NCBI RefSeq assembly: GCF_007830035.1
Contig: NZ_VLKN01000007.1
Coordinates: forward strand, 1 to 64,000
Source of the DNA: Luteimonas cucumeris
GTDB lineage: Bacteria; Pseudomonadota; Gammaproteobacteria; Xanthomonadales; Xanthomonadaceae
Direction of reading: 5' to 3'
Length of the DNA: 64,000 bases
Of the stretch, positions 12,946 to 22,070 are shown one piece after another. The notes beneath the pieces were generated by a model that saw only the letters and a list, made by a program, of their open reading frames with translations, was not told the DNA's origin and searched no databases. The position numbers and the translations under genes were made by a program. The number at the start of each line of letters is the position of its first letter. The first letter of the stretch is position 1.

Positions 12946-14103
12946 TCAATTGCCGTACAAGCGGTTGCGCATGGCGACGGTCGCCTCATAACTGGCGCGA
13001 TAACGGCCATCATTGGTCGTCGGCGCGGTGAAACTGACACCGAGCACGCTCCGAGGATTGACGCTGGCCTGCGGTGCGGCCGCCCGCCCGGGACTGCGCG
13101 CGAGGATGCCGACCTGCACCAAACCGACACGGCGCCAGTCGTCGGCCACCCACGTGCCGCCAGCATTGGCCGGGTTCTGCACATCGATGTAGCCACTCGG
13201 CGGCGTCGTCGCGAGATTGGTGATGCGATCCTGCCCGTACAGCAATTGCAGGTTCTCGATGCCTTCGACCAGCTCTTCCGGCACGTAGCTTGTGCCGTTG
13301 AAACGTGCGCGGAACAGGGCTGGCTCCCCGGATGCAGTGCTGGTGCCAACGTAGTACACCAGCGACTCGGCGCGATACAGCGTGGTCTGGCCTGAGGGCT
13401 GTGGCGTGAAACGACCAGCGAGGTCGGTATCCGGCGTAGCCGCACTGGCGACGGTCACGGTCACGATTCCAGTACCTGCCCCACTGCCCGCAAAGACATC
13501 GGCGCGACTGCAGTCGGCGATGCCGAACAGCGTCGGAGTGGCCACGCCATCACCGGTCAGCGTGTCCCAGCGGCCATCGGCGAGGGTGACCGTTTCTTCG
13601 CTGGCCGCGTTGCTGATCGCGGTGACGGGCGCACCTTCGTTGCTGAAGTAGCGCAACACGATCACGTCGCTCCCCGGCCTAGGATTGAGCGCCGTGATCA
13701 GTGCTGGCAAACCGGATGCCGCGTTCCAGGTCCCCCCGAGTGCCAGACTGCTGCCCGGTGCAGTCCCAGTGGCTTCGTAACCCTGCACCGAAACAGCGAA
13801 GTCGAGTGGGAATAATGGCGCGGCTCCGAAATGCGGCTGCAACGAACCCGGCGTCTGCAGGTGGGCCTGGTCGTTGACGCAACCATAATGGCCTGCCATC
13901 CGGATGTCGCGCTGTAGGTAATCCATGGCGAAGCGCGCATTCTCCTGCGTCCGCGCCATGCCTTCGGAAAGCTGGTAGGCGGTGCGCGAGGCACCGAATA
14001 CCTGCACCAGTCCCAGGATGAGCAGGGTGCCGATCGCGAGCGCAACCATCAGCTCGATCAGGGTGACACCGGCCATGCGATGAATCGGACGAAGACGTTT
14101 CAC
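12946..14103 (-). CDS. pilW: Type IV pilus minor pilin PilW
   Basis: Minor pilin of the pilus-initiating complex, 385 aa. The leader ends HRMAG and the mature chain starts VTLIELMVALAIGTLLILGL, then the PilW-type sequence LVQVFGASRTAYQLSEGMAR. The GTG start at 14103 overlaps the TGA of pilV (GTGA), implying coupled translation. The body has several cysteines (HYGCVNDQ; GIADCSRAD), as in other PilW proteins. In the operon fimT-pilV-pilW-pilX-pilY1-pilE. Confidence 0.88.
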   Translation of the reverse strand: MKRLRPIHRMAGVTLIELMVALAIGTLLILGLVQVFGASRTAYQLSEGMARTQENARFAMDYLQRDIRMAGHYGCVNDQAHLQTPGSLQPHFGAAPLFPLDFAVSVQGYEATGTAPGSSLALGGTWNAASGLPALITALNPRPGSDVIVLRYFSNEGAPVTAISNAASEETVTLADGRWDTLTGDGVATPTLFGIADCSRADVFAGSGAGTGIVTVTVASAATPDTDLAGRFTPQPSGQTTLYRAESLVYYVGTSTASGEPALFRARFNGTSYVPEELVEGIENLQLLYGQDRITNLATTPPSGYIDVQNPANAGGTWVADDWRRVGLVQVGILARSPGRAAAPQASVNPRSVLGVSFTAPTTNDGRYRASYEATVAMRNRLYGN

Positions 14104-14576
14104 AGTTGGGTACTCACGACGAATGTAGTCGAGCCCGCTGATTCCAGTGCGAACCGCTCGCCCCAGTTGATGGTGACCACGACGGCACCGTTGTTGTAGG
14201 TGACGTTCGCGCTGGCTTGCGGACCCAGCGCATCCACCACTTGGCATTGCCAACGCTCGATCACGCCGCCCGTGCCGGCTACGGGAACGGTGCCGACGGG
14301 CCGGCTGCAAGCTGCTGGAGTCACGCTGCCAGCCGCGAAAGTCGCACCGGTGTATTGCGCGGCGGACAAGCGGTTGGCCCGCATCTGGTCGAGCAAGTCG
14401 TAGGCAAGATTGGTGGCCTGGGTGCGATGGTTCGCACCCTGCGTGTAGCGCAGGTTCATGGTCTGCAATAGTGCGAAGCCGAGCAGGCCCAATGCCAGCA
14501 CCACCAGCGTGACCAGGACCTCGATCATGGAGAAACCACGCTGCGACCTGCGCAGACTTGTCGATCGAAGGCTCAT
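14100..14576 (-). CDS. pilV: Type IV pilus minor pilin PilV
   Basis: Minor pilin of 158 aa. The leader is MSLRSTSLRRSQRG and the mature N-terminus FSMIEVLVTLVVLALGLLG contains E5, then FALLQTMNLRYTQGANHRTQ, which is the PilV signature. The ATG at 14576 overlaps the fimT stop (ATGA). Two cysteines (AACSRPV; RWQCQVV) may form the D-region disulfide. It belongs with PilW, PilX and FimT to the pilus priming complex. Confidence 0.88.
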   Translation of the reverse strand: MSLRSTSLRRSQRGFSMIEVLVTLVVLALGLLGFALLQTMNLRYTQGANHRTQATNLAYDLLDQMRANRLSAAQYTGATFAAGSVTPAACSRPVGTVPVAGTGGVIERWQCQVVDALGPQASANVTYNNGAVVVTINWGERFALESAGSTTFVVSTQL

Positions 14577-15076
14577 TGGCAAGCTGCCTGTGTCGTGCGG
14601 GTCTGGCCGGTGGGCCCGATGAGGACGCAGCGTATGGGCGTGGCGGCATCGTCCGGGTGTACGCCGACCGACTGTGCACCGCCCACGATGCGTCCCCTGC
14701 CATCGAATGCGAGCAGGTTGGCGCTGCCCGTCACTGTCAGCTTCTGATGCCCCTGGACGTAGCGCACAACGGTTTCGGTACCGTTGACCGCCCCATTGCT
14801 ATCGAGATCCGACCACACCAGCCAGCCGCTGTTCCAGTCGCCACCACAGGTCGCACCGTCCGCACTGGTGCAGACCGAACCGCGCTCACGGCTACGGATG
14901 GCCTCGGTTCGGGCCAGCGACATGCTCGCGATCAATTCATTGGTCGTCGTGGCGACCCGGTTCGACTGCAGCGTGCTGTGGAAGCTCGGAAACGCGATGG
15001 CGGCCAGGATCGCGACGATCGCGACCACCGTCATCAGCTCGACCAAGGAGAACCCTTTGGTCCGTATCGAATACAT
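14573..15076 (-). CDS. fimT: Type IV pilus minor pilin FimT/FimU (GspH family)
   Basis: First gene of the minor pilin operon, 167 aa. The leader MYSIRTKG is followed by FSLVELMTVVAIVAILAAIA and the GspH domain (ANRVATTTNELIASMSLART, in this protein SNRVATTTNELIASMSLART). Cysteine pairs are at SVCTSADGATCGG and IRCVLI..AACQ. The ATG at 15076 sits behind a GGGGAAGGGTGG purine tract. It ends in the ATGA overlap with pilV. A second FimT-like gene lies at 7348 on the other strand; this one is the operon member. Confidence 0.87.
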   Translation of the reverse strand: MYSIRTKGFSLVELMTVVAIVAILAAIAFPSFHSTLQSNRVATTTNELIASMSLARTEAIRSRERGSVCTSADGATCGGDWNSGWLVWSDLDSNGAVNGTETVVRYVQGHQKLTVTGSANLLAFDGRGRIVGGAQSVGVHPDDAATPIRCVLIGPTGQTRTTQAACQ

Positions 15077-15313
15077 GGGTATAGCCACCCTTCCCCGGGG
15101 AGACCGCGCAAGGCTGGCGGCAGCAGGGGTTGGATGCAAGCCCTGACGGACAAGCGGTCACGAAAAAGGGATGGACGTGTTCCGATCCGTGCGAGGCGTC
15201 ACAGCCGGATTGAAGCTGGCCGGATCTGGTCTCGGATCCCGTACGCGGCCAGCTGATGTTTGTCGGACCACGCTCCAGCATTGTCCGCCACGGAAACTGC
15301 GCTAGGTAGCAGC

Positions 15314-16696
15314 CTACGCCAACACCCGATAGCAGGGCCTGTACTCGCCTGTGATCTTCATCCGCCGCTGGACGACGAAGGCGCGCAGCAGTTCGTCCAG
15401 GGCGTCCATCATGTCCTTGGCGCCATGGATCTCGAAGGGGCCATGGGCCTCGATGCGGCGCATGCCGTCTTCCTTGACGTTGCCGGCGACGATGCCGGAG
15501 AACGCACGCCGCAGATCCGCAGCCAATTCGTGCGGCTTGCGGCCGTGGTGAAGATCGAGGGCGGCCATCGCTTCGTGGGTGGGCAGGAACGGCTGCTGGA
15601 ACTCGAGCGGCACGTCCAGCGCCCAGTTGAAGAAAAACGAATCCTTCTGCGCGATCCGGTACTCGCGCACGCGCTTGATGCCCTGTGCCATCTTCCTGGC
15701 CACGGCAGTGGTGTCGCCGATGACGATTTCATAGCGCGCGGCAGCGGCTTCGCCCAGCGTCAGGCGGATGAAGCGATCGATCTGCTCGAAGTACGGCGCA
15801 GCGATGGTGGGGCCGGTCAGGATCAGCGGGAACGGCAGGTCACGGTTCTCCTCGCGCAGCAGGATGCCGAGCAGATACAGGATTTCCTCGGCCGTGCCGA
15901 CGCCGCCGGGGAACACGATGATGCCGTGTCCGATACGGACGAACGCTTCGAGCCGCTTCTCGATGTCCGGCATGATCACCAGGTGATTGACGATCGGGTT
16001 CGGCGATTCGGCGGCGATGATGCCCGGCTCGGTGACGCCGATGTAGCGCGTCGTGCGCCGGCGCTGCTTGGCGTGGGCGATCGTGGCGCCCTTCATCGGG
16101 CCTTTCATCGCGCCCGGGCCGCAGCCGGTGCAGATGTCCAGGCCGCGCAAACCCAGTTCGTACCCGGCCTGTTTGGTGTAGACGTATTCGTCGCGTCCGA
16201 TCGAATGCCCGCCCCAGCACACCACCAGGTTCGGGTCGGCCGGATGCAGGATGCGCGCGTTGCGCAGCAGGCCGAACACCGAGTTGGTGATGCCGGACGA
16301 CGTGTCGAGATCGTAGTTGCTGTGCTCGCCCATTTCGATCGCGGTGTAGGCCAGGTCGCGCACCACCGCGAACAGCAGTTCGGCGACGCCGCGGATGATC
16401 TCGCCATCGACGAAGGCCATGGCCGGTGCGTTCAACAGGTCGATACAGATGCCGCGATCCTGCTGCAGCACCTGGATGTCGAAATGCGGATACAGCTCGC
16501 CTGCCGCGCGCGGATCGTCCGAGGCACTGCCGCTGGTCAGCACCGCCAGCGCGCAACGCCGCAGCAGGTCGTGCATGCCGCCTTCGGAGGTCGCGCGCAG
16601 GCGCGCCACTTCATCGCGCGACAGCACGTCGAGGCCGCCCTTGGGATAGATGCGGGCGTCGACCGTGGGCAGGGAACTGGAGAGCATTTCGGTCAT
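15314..16696 (-). CDS. ppnN: Pyrimidine/purine nucleotide 5'-monophosphate nucleosidase PpnN (LOG family)
   Basis: Cytoplasmic enzyme that splits nucleoside monophosphates into base and ribose 5-phosphate; the E. coli homologue (YgdH) is stimulated by (p)ppGpp. The 460-aa length agrees with the family (about 454). It has the LOG-family motifs GCGPGAMKGP (191-200) and PGGVGTAEE (263-271), the latter being the nucleotide/catalytic signature, plus the long N- and C-terminal extensions seen in PpnN but not in short LOG proteins. It lies upstream of fimT on the same strand with a 237-base gap, so it is probably a separate unit. Confidence 0.92.
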   Translation of the reverse strand: MTEMLSSSLPTVDARIYPKGGLDVLSRDEVARLRATSEGGMHDLLRRCALAVLTSGSASDDPRAAGELYPHFDIQVLQQDRGICIDLLNAPAMAFVDGEIIRGVAELLFAVVRDLAYTAIEMGEHSNYDLDTSSGITNSVFGLLRNARILHPADPNLVVCWGGHSIGRDEYVYTKQAGYELGLRGLDICTGCGPGAMKGPMKGATIAHAKQRRRTTRYIGVTEPGIIAAESPNPIVNHLVIMPDIEKRLEAFVRIGHGIIVFPGGVGTAEEILYLLGILLREENRDLPFPLILTGPTIAAPYFEQIDRFIRLTLGEAAAARYEIVIGDTTAVARKMAQGIKRVREYRIAQKDSFFFNWALDVPLEFQQPFLPTHEAMAALDLHHGRKPHELAADLRRAFSGIVAGNVKEDGMRRIEAHGPFEIHGAKDMMDALDELLRAFVVQRRMKITGEYRPCYRVLA

Positions 16697-16819
16697 CTAT
16701 GCGATCTGTGACAGCGGGTTTCCGACTTTAACGTACCTAGTCGGCTGCCGGGAGCAGCTCCTGTTTTTGGGCAGGGTAGCAGCGCAGCACGCCGTCCTTA
16801 TAAAGTGTGCCGCACAAAT

Positions 16820-16849
16820 GCGAACGGCCGGATTGCGCCGGCCGTTCGC
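16820..16849 (-). terminator. Hairpin terminator after the TonB-dependent receptor gene
   Basis: A perfect 12-bp stem (GCGAACGGCCGG / CCGGCCGTTCGC) with a 6-base loop lies 21 bases past the receptor stop codon. On the minus strand the following sequence is ATTTG, a weak U-tract. It could also protect the 3' end of the mRNA. Confidence 0.55.
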
Positions 16850-16870
16850 GTACTTGCAGACTGGAAGAAA

Positions 16871-19800
16871 TCAGAACTTGTAGCGGAAACCCAGCTGCAG
16901 CGCCCAGCGCGATTCGCCAGCGTTGTCGCGACGGGCGAAGTTCTCCACGTCGACCAGGTCGTAGATGTACTTGCCGTCCTCGCTGATGCCGGCGAAGTTG
17001 ACGAAGCTGCGCACCTGGCCACCGTCGGACTGGAAGCCGACCTCGTCCAGATGTCCCCAGTCCTTGTTGAGCAGGTTGCCGACGTTCAGCACGTCCAGCC
17101 AGATCTCCGCCTTGTTGCCCTCGAAGAAGCCGGGCAGTTCCTGCGAGATGCGCAGGTCGAAGCTGTGGGTCCACGGCGAGAACGCGCTGTTGCGCTTGGT
17201 GGGGCCGCCACCACCGAGGTTGTAGTGATCGACCAGCTCCCAGAAGGTGGCTTCCTCGGATGGATCGAGGAACACGACGTCGTTGCGGCCGCCCGGAATG
17301 TACAGCAGGTCGTTGCCCGGCAGGCCGTCGCCGTTCATGTCCTCGGCAAAGGTCCAGCTGTACGGCTTGCCGCGACGGCCTTCATAGAACATCGACACGG
17401 TGGTCTTGTTGTTGCCGAAGAAGACGTGATCCCACGCCACGGCGGCGGTGAAGCGGTCGCGCATGGCGTAGGCCGAACGCGACGCCACGTCCTCGTTCGG
17501 ATTGAACACCGCACGCGCCCGCCAGTTGGAGATGGCGCGGCTGGAAGTCAGGCCGTTGACTTCGGTGGCGTCGTTGTAGGCGTAGGCCAGCTGCCAGAAC
17601 CAGGGGTTGTCGCTGGTCTTGGGCTTGGTCAGCGTCACGCTGAAGTTCACGCCGTCGCCCTTGTCGGTGTTGCGCGCCAGCATCACCTCGCGGAAATCCT
17701 GGTTGGCGTTGGCGCGGGAGGTGGCATCGAACTCGTCGCCGTTGTAGTTCGACGCGTCGGTCGAATCCCAGAACAGCTGACGGCCATCGGGGCCGACCGC
17801 GGTCGGATCACCCAGATTCAGATGTTCGTAGGTGATGCCCTTGTGGACCGAGGTGAATACGACCTCGGACGACAGCACGGTGCCCCACCACGGCAGTTCG
17901 TGGTCGATCGCGAAGTTGGCCTTCCACACCGACGGCTGCTCGAAGTCCGGCGCCAGCAGGTCGACGTCGGCGCGCGCGCTGCCGAACTGCGGCTGGTTGT
18001 CGGGGTCGGAGCTGAACTCGCGACCGGGGATGACGGTACTCGGGCAGCGCTCGATGGAACCGGAGAATCCGCAGCCGTAGATCGCGATGGTCTCGCCGTT
18101 GTTGGTGAACGGATTGATCATCCAGACGTTGGCCGCCGCGCCCTGGAACAGGCCGATGCCGCCGCGCAACTGCGTGCGACGCTCGGTATCCAGGGTGTAG
18201 TTGAAGCCGAAGCGCGGCTGGATCAGCGTGGCGCCATCGGCGGTCATGCGGTTGTCGTAGCCGAACTCGGCCAATGCGGCCTCATTGAAAGTCGGCACGT
18301 CGTCGATGCCGGTCTTGTCCCAGCGCAGGCCGGCGGTCAGGGTCAGCTGGTCGGTAACGATCCAGGTGTCCTGCACGAACAGGCCCAGGTTGTCCATCTT
18401 CATGCTGGCGGTCGCGTCGGCCGCGTTGCCGGTCGGCGAGACGCGCGCGACGTATTCGCGATAGACGCCCTGTTCGAACAGGTCGAGGCTGCCGAACCGG
18501 TACTGGCCGAAACCGGATTCCAGGAACAGGTTGGTGATGTCGTTGGACTCGTAGTCGAAGCCGAACTTGACGGTGTGGTCGCCGAGGAACAGGTTGCCGG
18601 CGCCGTACGTGTTCCAGGTCTTGGTATCGAGCTGGTTGATCTGGCGGAACGCCTCGGTACCGAAGCGCATGTTGTCGCGGCCGAAGTCGACCTGAACCTG
18701 CGGCTGGCGCGCGTAGATGTCCGGCGCGCTGGTGTAGTCGCGATAGGACGCGCGGAACTCGGTGGAGAAGCTGTCGTTCCAGTCGCTGTACAGCTCGACG
18801 ACGTAGTTGTCGAATTCCTTCTTCTGGCTGTACCAGTAGCTCGACAGCGAGAAGAAGCCGGTACCGAAGCCTGGCAGGATCGCCTCGGCCTGCTCGGTGT
18901 GGCTGAGGCGCAACGCCGCACGATGGTCGTCGTTGATGTTCCAGTCGAAGCGCGCCAGGAAGTTTTCCAGCTCGGTATCGGTGGCGGATGTGCCCAGCGT
19001 GCCCGGATCCATGCCGCGACGGATCGCTTCCTGGCGCACGTCCTCGACGTTCTGCTGGGTGATGGTGCCCCTGCCGATCGGGCCGTTGCTCAGGTCTGGC
19101 GCCGGCGCGGAGATTGCGGTCTTGTCGTAGTTGAGGAAGAAGAACAGCTTGTCCTTGACGATCGGGCCACCAAACGTGGCGCCGTAGGTCTTTTCGTCGT
19201 CGAAGCGGTTGAAGGTGAAGCCGCGATCGTCTTCCTCGCGTACCCAGTCGCTGTTGCGATAGGTGCCATAGACCGAGCCGTGGAATTCGTTGGTACCCGA
19301 CTTGGTGACGGCGTTGATGTTGGCGCCGGTGTAGCCCTTCTGGGTAACGTCATAGTTGGCGACGTTGACCTGCACTTCCTCGATGGCGTCCATCGAGATC
19401 GGCTGGCGCACGGTCGGCAGGTTGTTCGATTCCAGGCCGAAGGTGTCGCTGATCGACACGCTGTCGACGGTGATCGAGTTGTAGCGACTGTTCTGGCCCA
19501 GCGCGGAGATCTCGCCGCGCTCCTTGTCGGTCTGCGACACGCGTGGATCAAGACGCGCATAGTCCTGCAGGTCGCGCTTGATCGACGGCAGCGAGTTCAG
19601 CAGTGCATTGTTGATGTTGGTGCCCGCGCCCATCCTGTTGGAGTCGAACACGTCCGAACCGGCGGTGGCGACGACCTGGACCGACTCGAGCGTGGCGACG
19701 TCGTTGCTCAGGCGCGCATTCACCTGCGAGACCGCATCCAGCGCCAGGTAGACATTCTCCTGGCTGCTCGTGCCAGCGCCCGTCTTGGTCACCGTGATCG

Positions 19801-20050
19801 TGTAGGGACCGCCGACGCGCAGGCCGCGCGCGTTGTAGCGGCCGCTGGCGTCGGTGGCGGCGCGGCTGACCGTGCCCGATTCGGTGTGGGTGATCGTGAC
19901 CACCGCGCCGGCGACCGGCTGGCCATCGGCACCCAGCACCTGGCCGCCGACACCGGCAGTCGTGCTTTGTGCGAACACGGGGGCCGCGGCGAGCGCGACG
20001 ATCAGTCCCAGCGACAGCCTGGACAGGCGGACACGGTTGTTATGAGCCAT
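16871..20050 (-). CDS. TonB-dependent receptor with N-terminal carboxypeptidase-like regulatory domain (Oar-like)
   Basis: Outer-membrane receptor of 1059 aa. A signal peptide ends near AAAPVFA (residue 27). Residues about 33-105 form a CarboxypepD_reg beta-sandwich (GVGGQVLGADGQPVAGAVVT..SGRYNARGL). The plug domain follows (SITVDSVSISDTFG; VNVANYDVTQKGYTGANINA; VTKSGTNEFHGSVYG), then a long barrel ending WALQLGFRYKF with the terminal Phe needed for barrel insertion. The pattern matches the Oar-like receptors abundant in Xanthomonadaceae; the substrate is unknown. The ATG at 20050 is preceded by CGAGGA. About 270 bases of non-coding leader separate it from marC. No TonB or ExbBD nearby. Confidence 0.92.
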   Translation of the reverse strand: MAHNNRVRLSRLSLGLIVALAAAPVFAQSTTAGVGGQVLGADGQPVAGAVVTITHTESGTVSRAATDASGRYNARGLRVGGPYTITVTKTGAGTSSQENVYLALDAVSQVNARLSNDVATLESVQVVATAGSDVFDSNRMGAGTNINNALLNSLPSIKRDLQDYARLDPRVSQTDKERGEISALGQNSRYNSITVDSVSISDTFGLESNNLPTVRQPISMDAIEEVQVNVANYDVTQKGYTGANINAVTKSGTNEFHGSVYGTYRNSDWVREEDDRGFTFNRFDDEKTYGATFGGPIVKDKLFFFLNYDKTAISAPAPDLSNGPIGRGTITQQNVEDVRQEAIRRGMDPGTLGTSATDTELENFLARFDWNINDDHRAALRLSHTEQAEAILPGFGTGFFSLSSYWYSQKKEFDNYVVELYSDWNDSFSTEFRASYRDYTSAPDIYARQPQVQVDFGRDNMRFGTEAFRQINQLDTKTWNTYGAGNLFLGDHTVKFGFDYESNDITNLFLESGFGQYRFGSLDLFEQGVYREYVARVSPTGNAADATASMKMDNLGLFVQDTWIVTDQLTLTAGLRWDKTGIDDVPTFNEAALAEFGYDNRMTADGATLIQPRFGFNYTLDTERRTQLRGGIGLFQGAAANVWMINPFTNNGETIAIYGCGFSGSIERCPSTVIPGREFSSDPDNQPQFGSARADVDLLAPDFEQPSVWKANFAIDHELPWWGTVLSSEVVFTSVHKGITYEHLNLGDPTAVGPDGRQLFWDSTDASNYNGDEFDATSRANANQDFREVMLARNTDKGDGVNFSVTLTKPKTSDNPWFWQLAYAYNDATEVNGLTSSRAISNWRARAVFNPNEDVASRSAYAMRDRFTAAVAWDHVFFGNNKTTVSMFYEGRRGKPYSWTFAEDMNGDGLPGNDLLYIPGGRNDVVFLDPSEEATFWELVDHYNLGGGGPTKRNSAFSPWTHSFDLRISQELPGFFEGNKAEIWLDVLNVGNLLNKDWGHLDEVGFQSDGGQVRSFVNFAGISEDGKYIYDLVDVENFARRDNAGESRWALQLGFRYKF

Positions 20051-20317
20051 TTTGTTCCTCGACCTCGGTGCGTTTTTGAAGATGCGTTTGCGGACAATGC
20101 AGGCGTGCGGCGCGCTGCAATGAAGCGGAAAGCGTGGTGGGTCCCTTGGTCCGCGCGGCGGCAAGGCGCGCCTGCAGCGGTTAACGACAGATTAACACGT
20201 TAGCCTGCGCGGATGACAGGCAGATGACGATGTGAAGTCCCTGAAATATAGGGCTTAAACCGTACTTTTGCCGTCGACTTGGAATGGTCGCCGGGGCTCA
20301 GTCGCCGGTGCCGGCGA

Positions 20318-20917
20318 TCAGGCGACCTGGCTGGACCGGAGATAGGTGCCGAGCCCGTCGAGCAGCATCTGCACCGAGATCGCCACCAGCAGCATGCCCA
20401 TCAACCGTTCCAGCGCCATCAGCGCGCGTTGGCCCAGCCATTTGTAGAGCAACGTGGCGGAAAAAAGGATGGCGGCGGTGGCGCCCCAGGCCAGCACCAG
20501 CGCCAGGCTCCAGGCACCCATGCGATTGGGTTCCTGCGTGCCCATCAGCATCACGGCGGCCATGCCCGAGGGCCCGGCCACGAGCGGGATCGCCATCGGA
20601 ACGATGAACGGTTCACCTTCCGGGATCTCGCCCATCAGCCCTTCCGGCGGTGGAAAGATCATGCGGATGCCGATCAGGAACAGCACGATGCCACCGGCGA
20701 TCGACACCGATTCCTGGCGCAGGTGCATGGCGGTGAGCGCGTACTGGCCGCACCACAGGAACAGCATCAGCACGGCCAGCGCGATCAGCAGTTCGCGTGC
20801 CAGCACGATGCGCTGCCGTCGCGCCGGCATGCCGCGCAGCAGGCTGAGAAATACGGGGATGTTGCCCAGCGGATCCAGGATCAGGAACAACAGCAGCGCG
20901 GCCGAAGCGATGGTCAC
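20318..20917 (-). CDS. MarC family integral membrane protein
   Basis: Inner-membrane protein of 199 aa with six predicted helices and the MarC/YhgN signature ILDPLGNIPVFLSLL near the N-terminus and PLVAGPSGMAAVMLMG in the middle. Despite the name, a role in multiple antibiotic resistance has not held up for E. coli MarC, so the function is open. The GTG start at 20917 overlaps the stop of the upstream SDR gene (GTGA), so it is probably the third gene of a coupled grxD-SDR-marC operon. Confidence 0.85.
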   Translation of the reverse strand: MTIASAALLLFLILDPLGNIPVFLSLLRGMPARRQRIVLARELLIALAVLMLFLWCGQYALTAMHLRQESVSIAGGIVLFLIGIRMIFPPPEGLMGEIPEGEPFIVPMAIPLVAGPSGMAAVMLMGTQEPNRMGAWSLALVLAWGATAAILFSATLLYKWLGQRALMALERLMGMLLVAISVQMLLDGLGTYLRSSQVA

Positions 20918-21657
20918 GCGCGCACTTTCCAGAGCAGTCCGCGATGCTCGCCGCCTGCCGGCGACAGCAACGTGACGCAGGCATCGGCGTACAACGCGGG
21001 GTCGCGCGCATCGCGATCGCCATCTTCGGCATAGGCCGTGGCGCGCAGCGCGGTGCGCATCGGACCTGGCTGCAGGCCGGACACGCGCACGCCAGTGTTG
21101 GCCAGCTCGGCATGCAGCATCGCGACCAGCGCGGCGCGTGCGTGTTGCGCCAGGCCATAACCGCCCCAGTAAGCCTGGCCGACGCGACTGGTGTCATCGA
21201 GTGCAAATACCACCGCGGCATCGTCGGCACGTCTGAGCAGCGGCAGGCAGGCCTGGGTGAGCCAGCACGGCGCAGTGACGTTGATGTGCAGGGCACGCGC
21301 GATCGCGGCCGGATCGGCATGTTCCAGCGGGGTCAGGCCACGGAATTCGGCGGCGCAATGCAGCAGGCCGTCAAGATGGCCGAGTTCGGATTCGATGCGC
21401 CCCACCAGTTCGACGTAGTCGTCGGGCGAGGCGCCTTCCATGTCCAGCGGATACAGCAGCGGTTCGGGTCCTTCCTTGGCGACGGCGTCATAGATGCGAT
21501 TGAGGCGCGGCAGCTTGCGTCCCAACAGGACCACGGTGGCACCCGCGCGCGCGCAGGCCTTCGACGCCTCAGCGCCGAGGCCGCCATGGGCGCCCGCCAC
21601 CAGCACGACGCGACCGGCCAACTGTGCAGCAACGGCAATGCCCGGCGTCGCACTCAC
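20914..21657 (-). CDS. Short-chain dehydrogenase/reductase-like protein (YciK-type) with altered catalytic residues
   Basis: The 247-aa Rossmann-fold protein is close in layout to E. coli YciK. The cofactor loop is kept (VAGAHGGLGAE, matching TGxxxGxG) and the LHCAAEF segment corresponds to NAG. The active-site stretch reads FALDDTSRVGQAYWGGYGLAQH. Tyr is present, but the residue four after it is Gln instead of Lys, and the position 13 before it is Asp instead of Ser, so the Ser-Tyr-Lys set is incomplete. The C-terminal SGLQPGPMRTALRATAYAED is YciK-like. The GTG start at 21657 overlaps the grxD stop (GTGA), and its own stop overlaps the marC start. It may bind NAD(P) without normal catalysis. 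Confidence 0.8.
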   Translation of the reverse strand: MSATPGIAVAAQLAGRVVLVAGAHGGLGAEASKACARAGATVVLLGRKLPRLNRIYDAVAKEGPEPLLYPLDMEGASPDDYVELVGRIESELGHLDGLLHCAAEFRGLTPLEHADPAAIARALHINVTAPCWLTQACLPLLRRADDAAVVFALDDTSRVGQAYWGGYGLAQHARAALVAMLHAELANTGVRVSGLQPGPMRTALRATAYAEDGDRDARDPALYADACVTLLSPAGGEHRGLLWKVRA

Positions 21658-21974
21658 GCGCGCTGCGTCTCCGACACGATCCGCGCCAGTTCGCCGGATT
21701 CGTACAGTTCCAGCGTGATGTCGCAACCGCCGATCAGTTCGCCGTTGATGAACAACTGCGGGAAGGTCGGCCAGTTCGAATAGCGCGGCAGGTTGGCGCG
21801 GATCTCCGGCTCCTCCAGCACGTTGATGGTGTGCATCTGGCCGACGCCTGCGGCTTTCAGCGCCTGCACGGTGCGGCTGGAAAAACCACACATCGGGAAC
21901 TGCGGCGTTCCCTTCATGAACAACACGATCGGATGGCCTTCGACTTCGGCCTGGATCCGTTCCAGTACGGACAT
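21654..21974 (-). CDS. grxD: Monothiol glutaredoxin GrxD (Grx4 family)
   Basis: CGFS-type monothiol glutaredoxin that carries and delivers [2Fe-2S] clusters, in homologues together with BolA. The 106-aa protein contains KGTPQFPMCGFSSRTVQAL with the CGFS site, then WPTFPQLFINGELIGGCDI, the glutathione-binding TVP-equivalent and GG-C-D motifs. Length and motif order are standard. The ATG at 21974 has AGGAG upstream. First gene of the coupled operon with the SDR-like and MarC genes; divergent from sodB 148 bases away, an apt pairing of iron-sulfur and superoxide functions. Confidence 0.95.
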   Translation of the reverse strand: MSVLERIQAEVEGHPIVLFMKGTPQFPMCGFSSRTVQALKAAGVGQMHTINVLEEPEIRANLPRYSNWPTFPQLFINGELIGGCDITLELYESGELARIVSETQRA

Positions 21975-22070
21975 TGCGTTTTTCTCCTGCGGGACGGGCG
22001 GCTAGGCCCGTCGGTTAAACTGCAATTCTAAACCTTGGCGGCCTTGTGCCGCTTTTGTTTGGCCGAACAT

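Noticed and set aside
16805-20203. Very long open frame (1132 codons) on the plus strand
   Set aside because: It is the antisense shadow of the TonB-dependent receptor gene; the minus-strand product has a signal peptide, plug and barrel, and GC-rich codon use keeps the opposite frame open.
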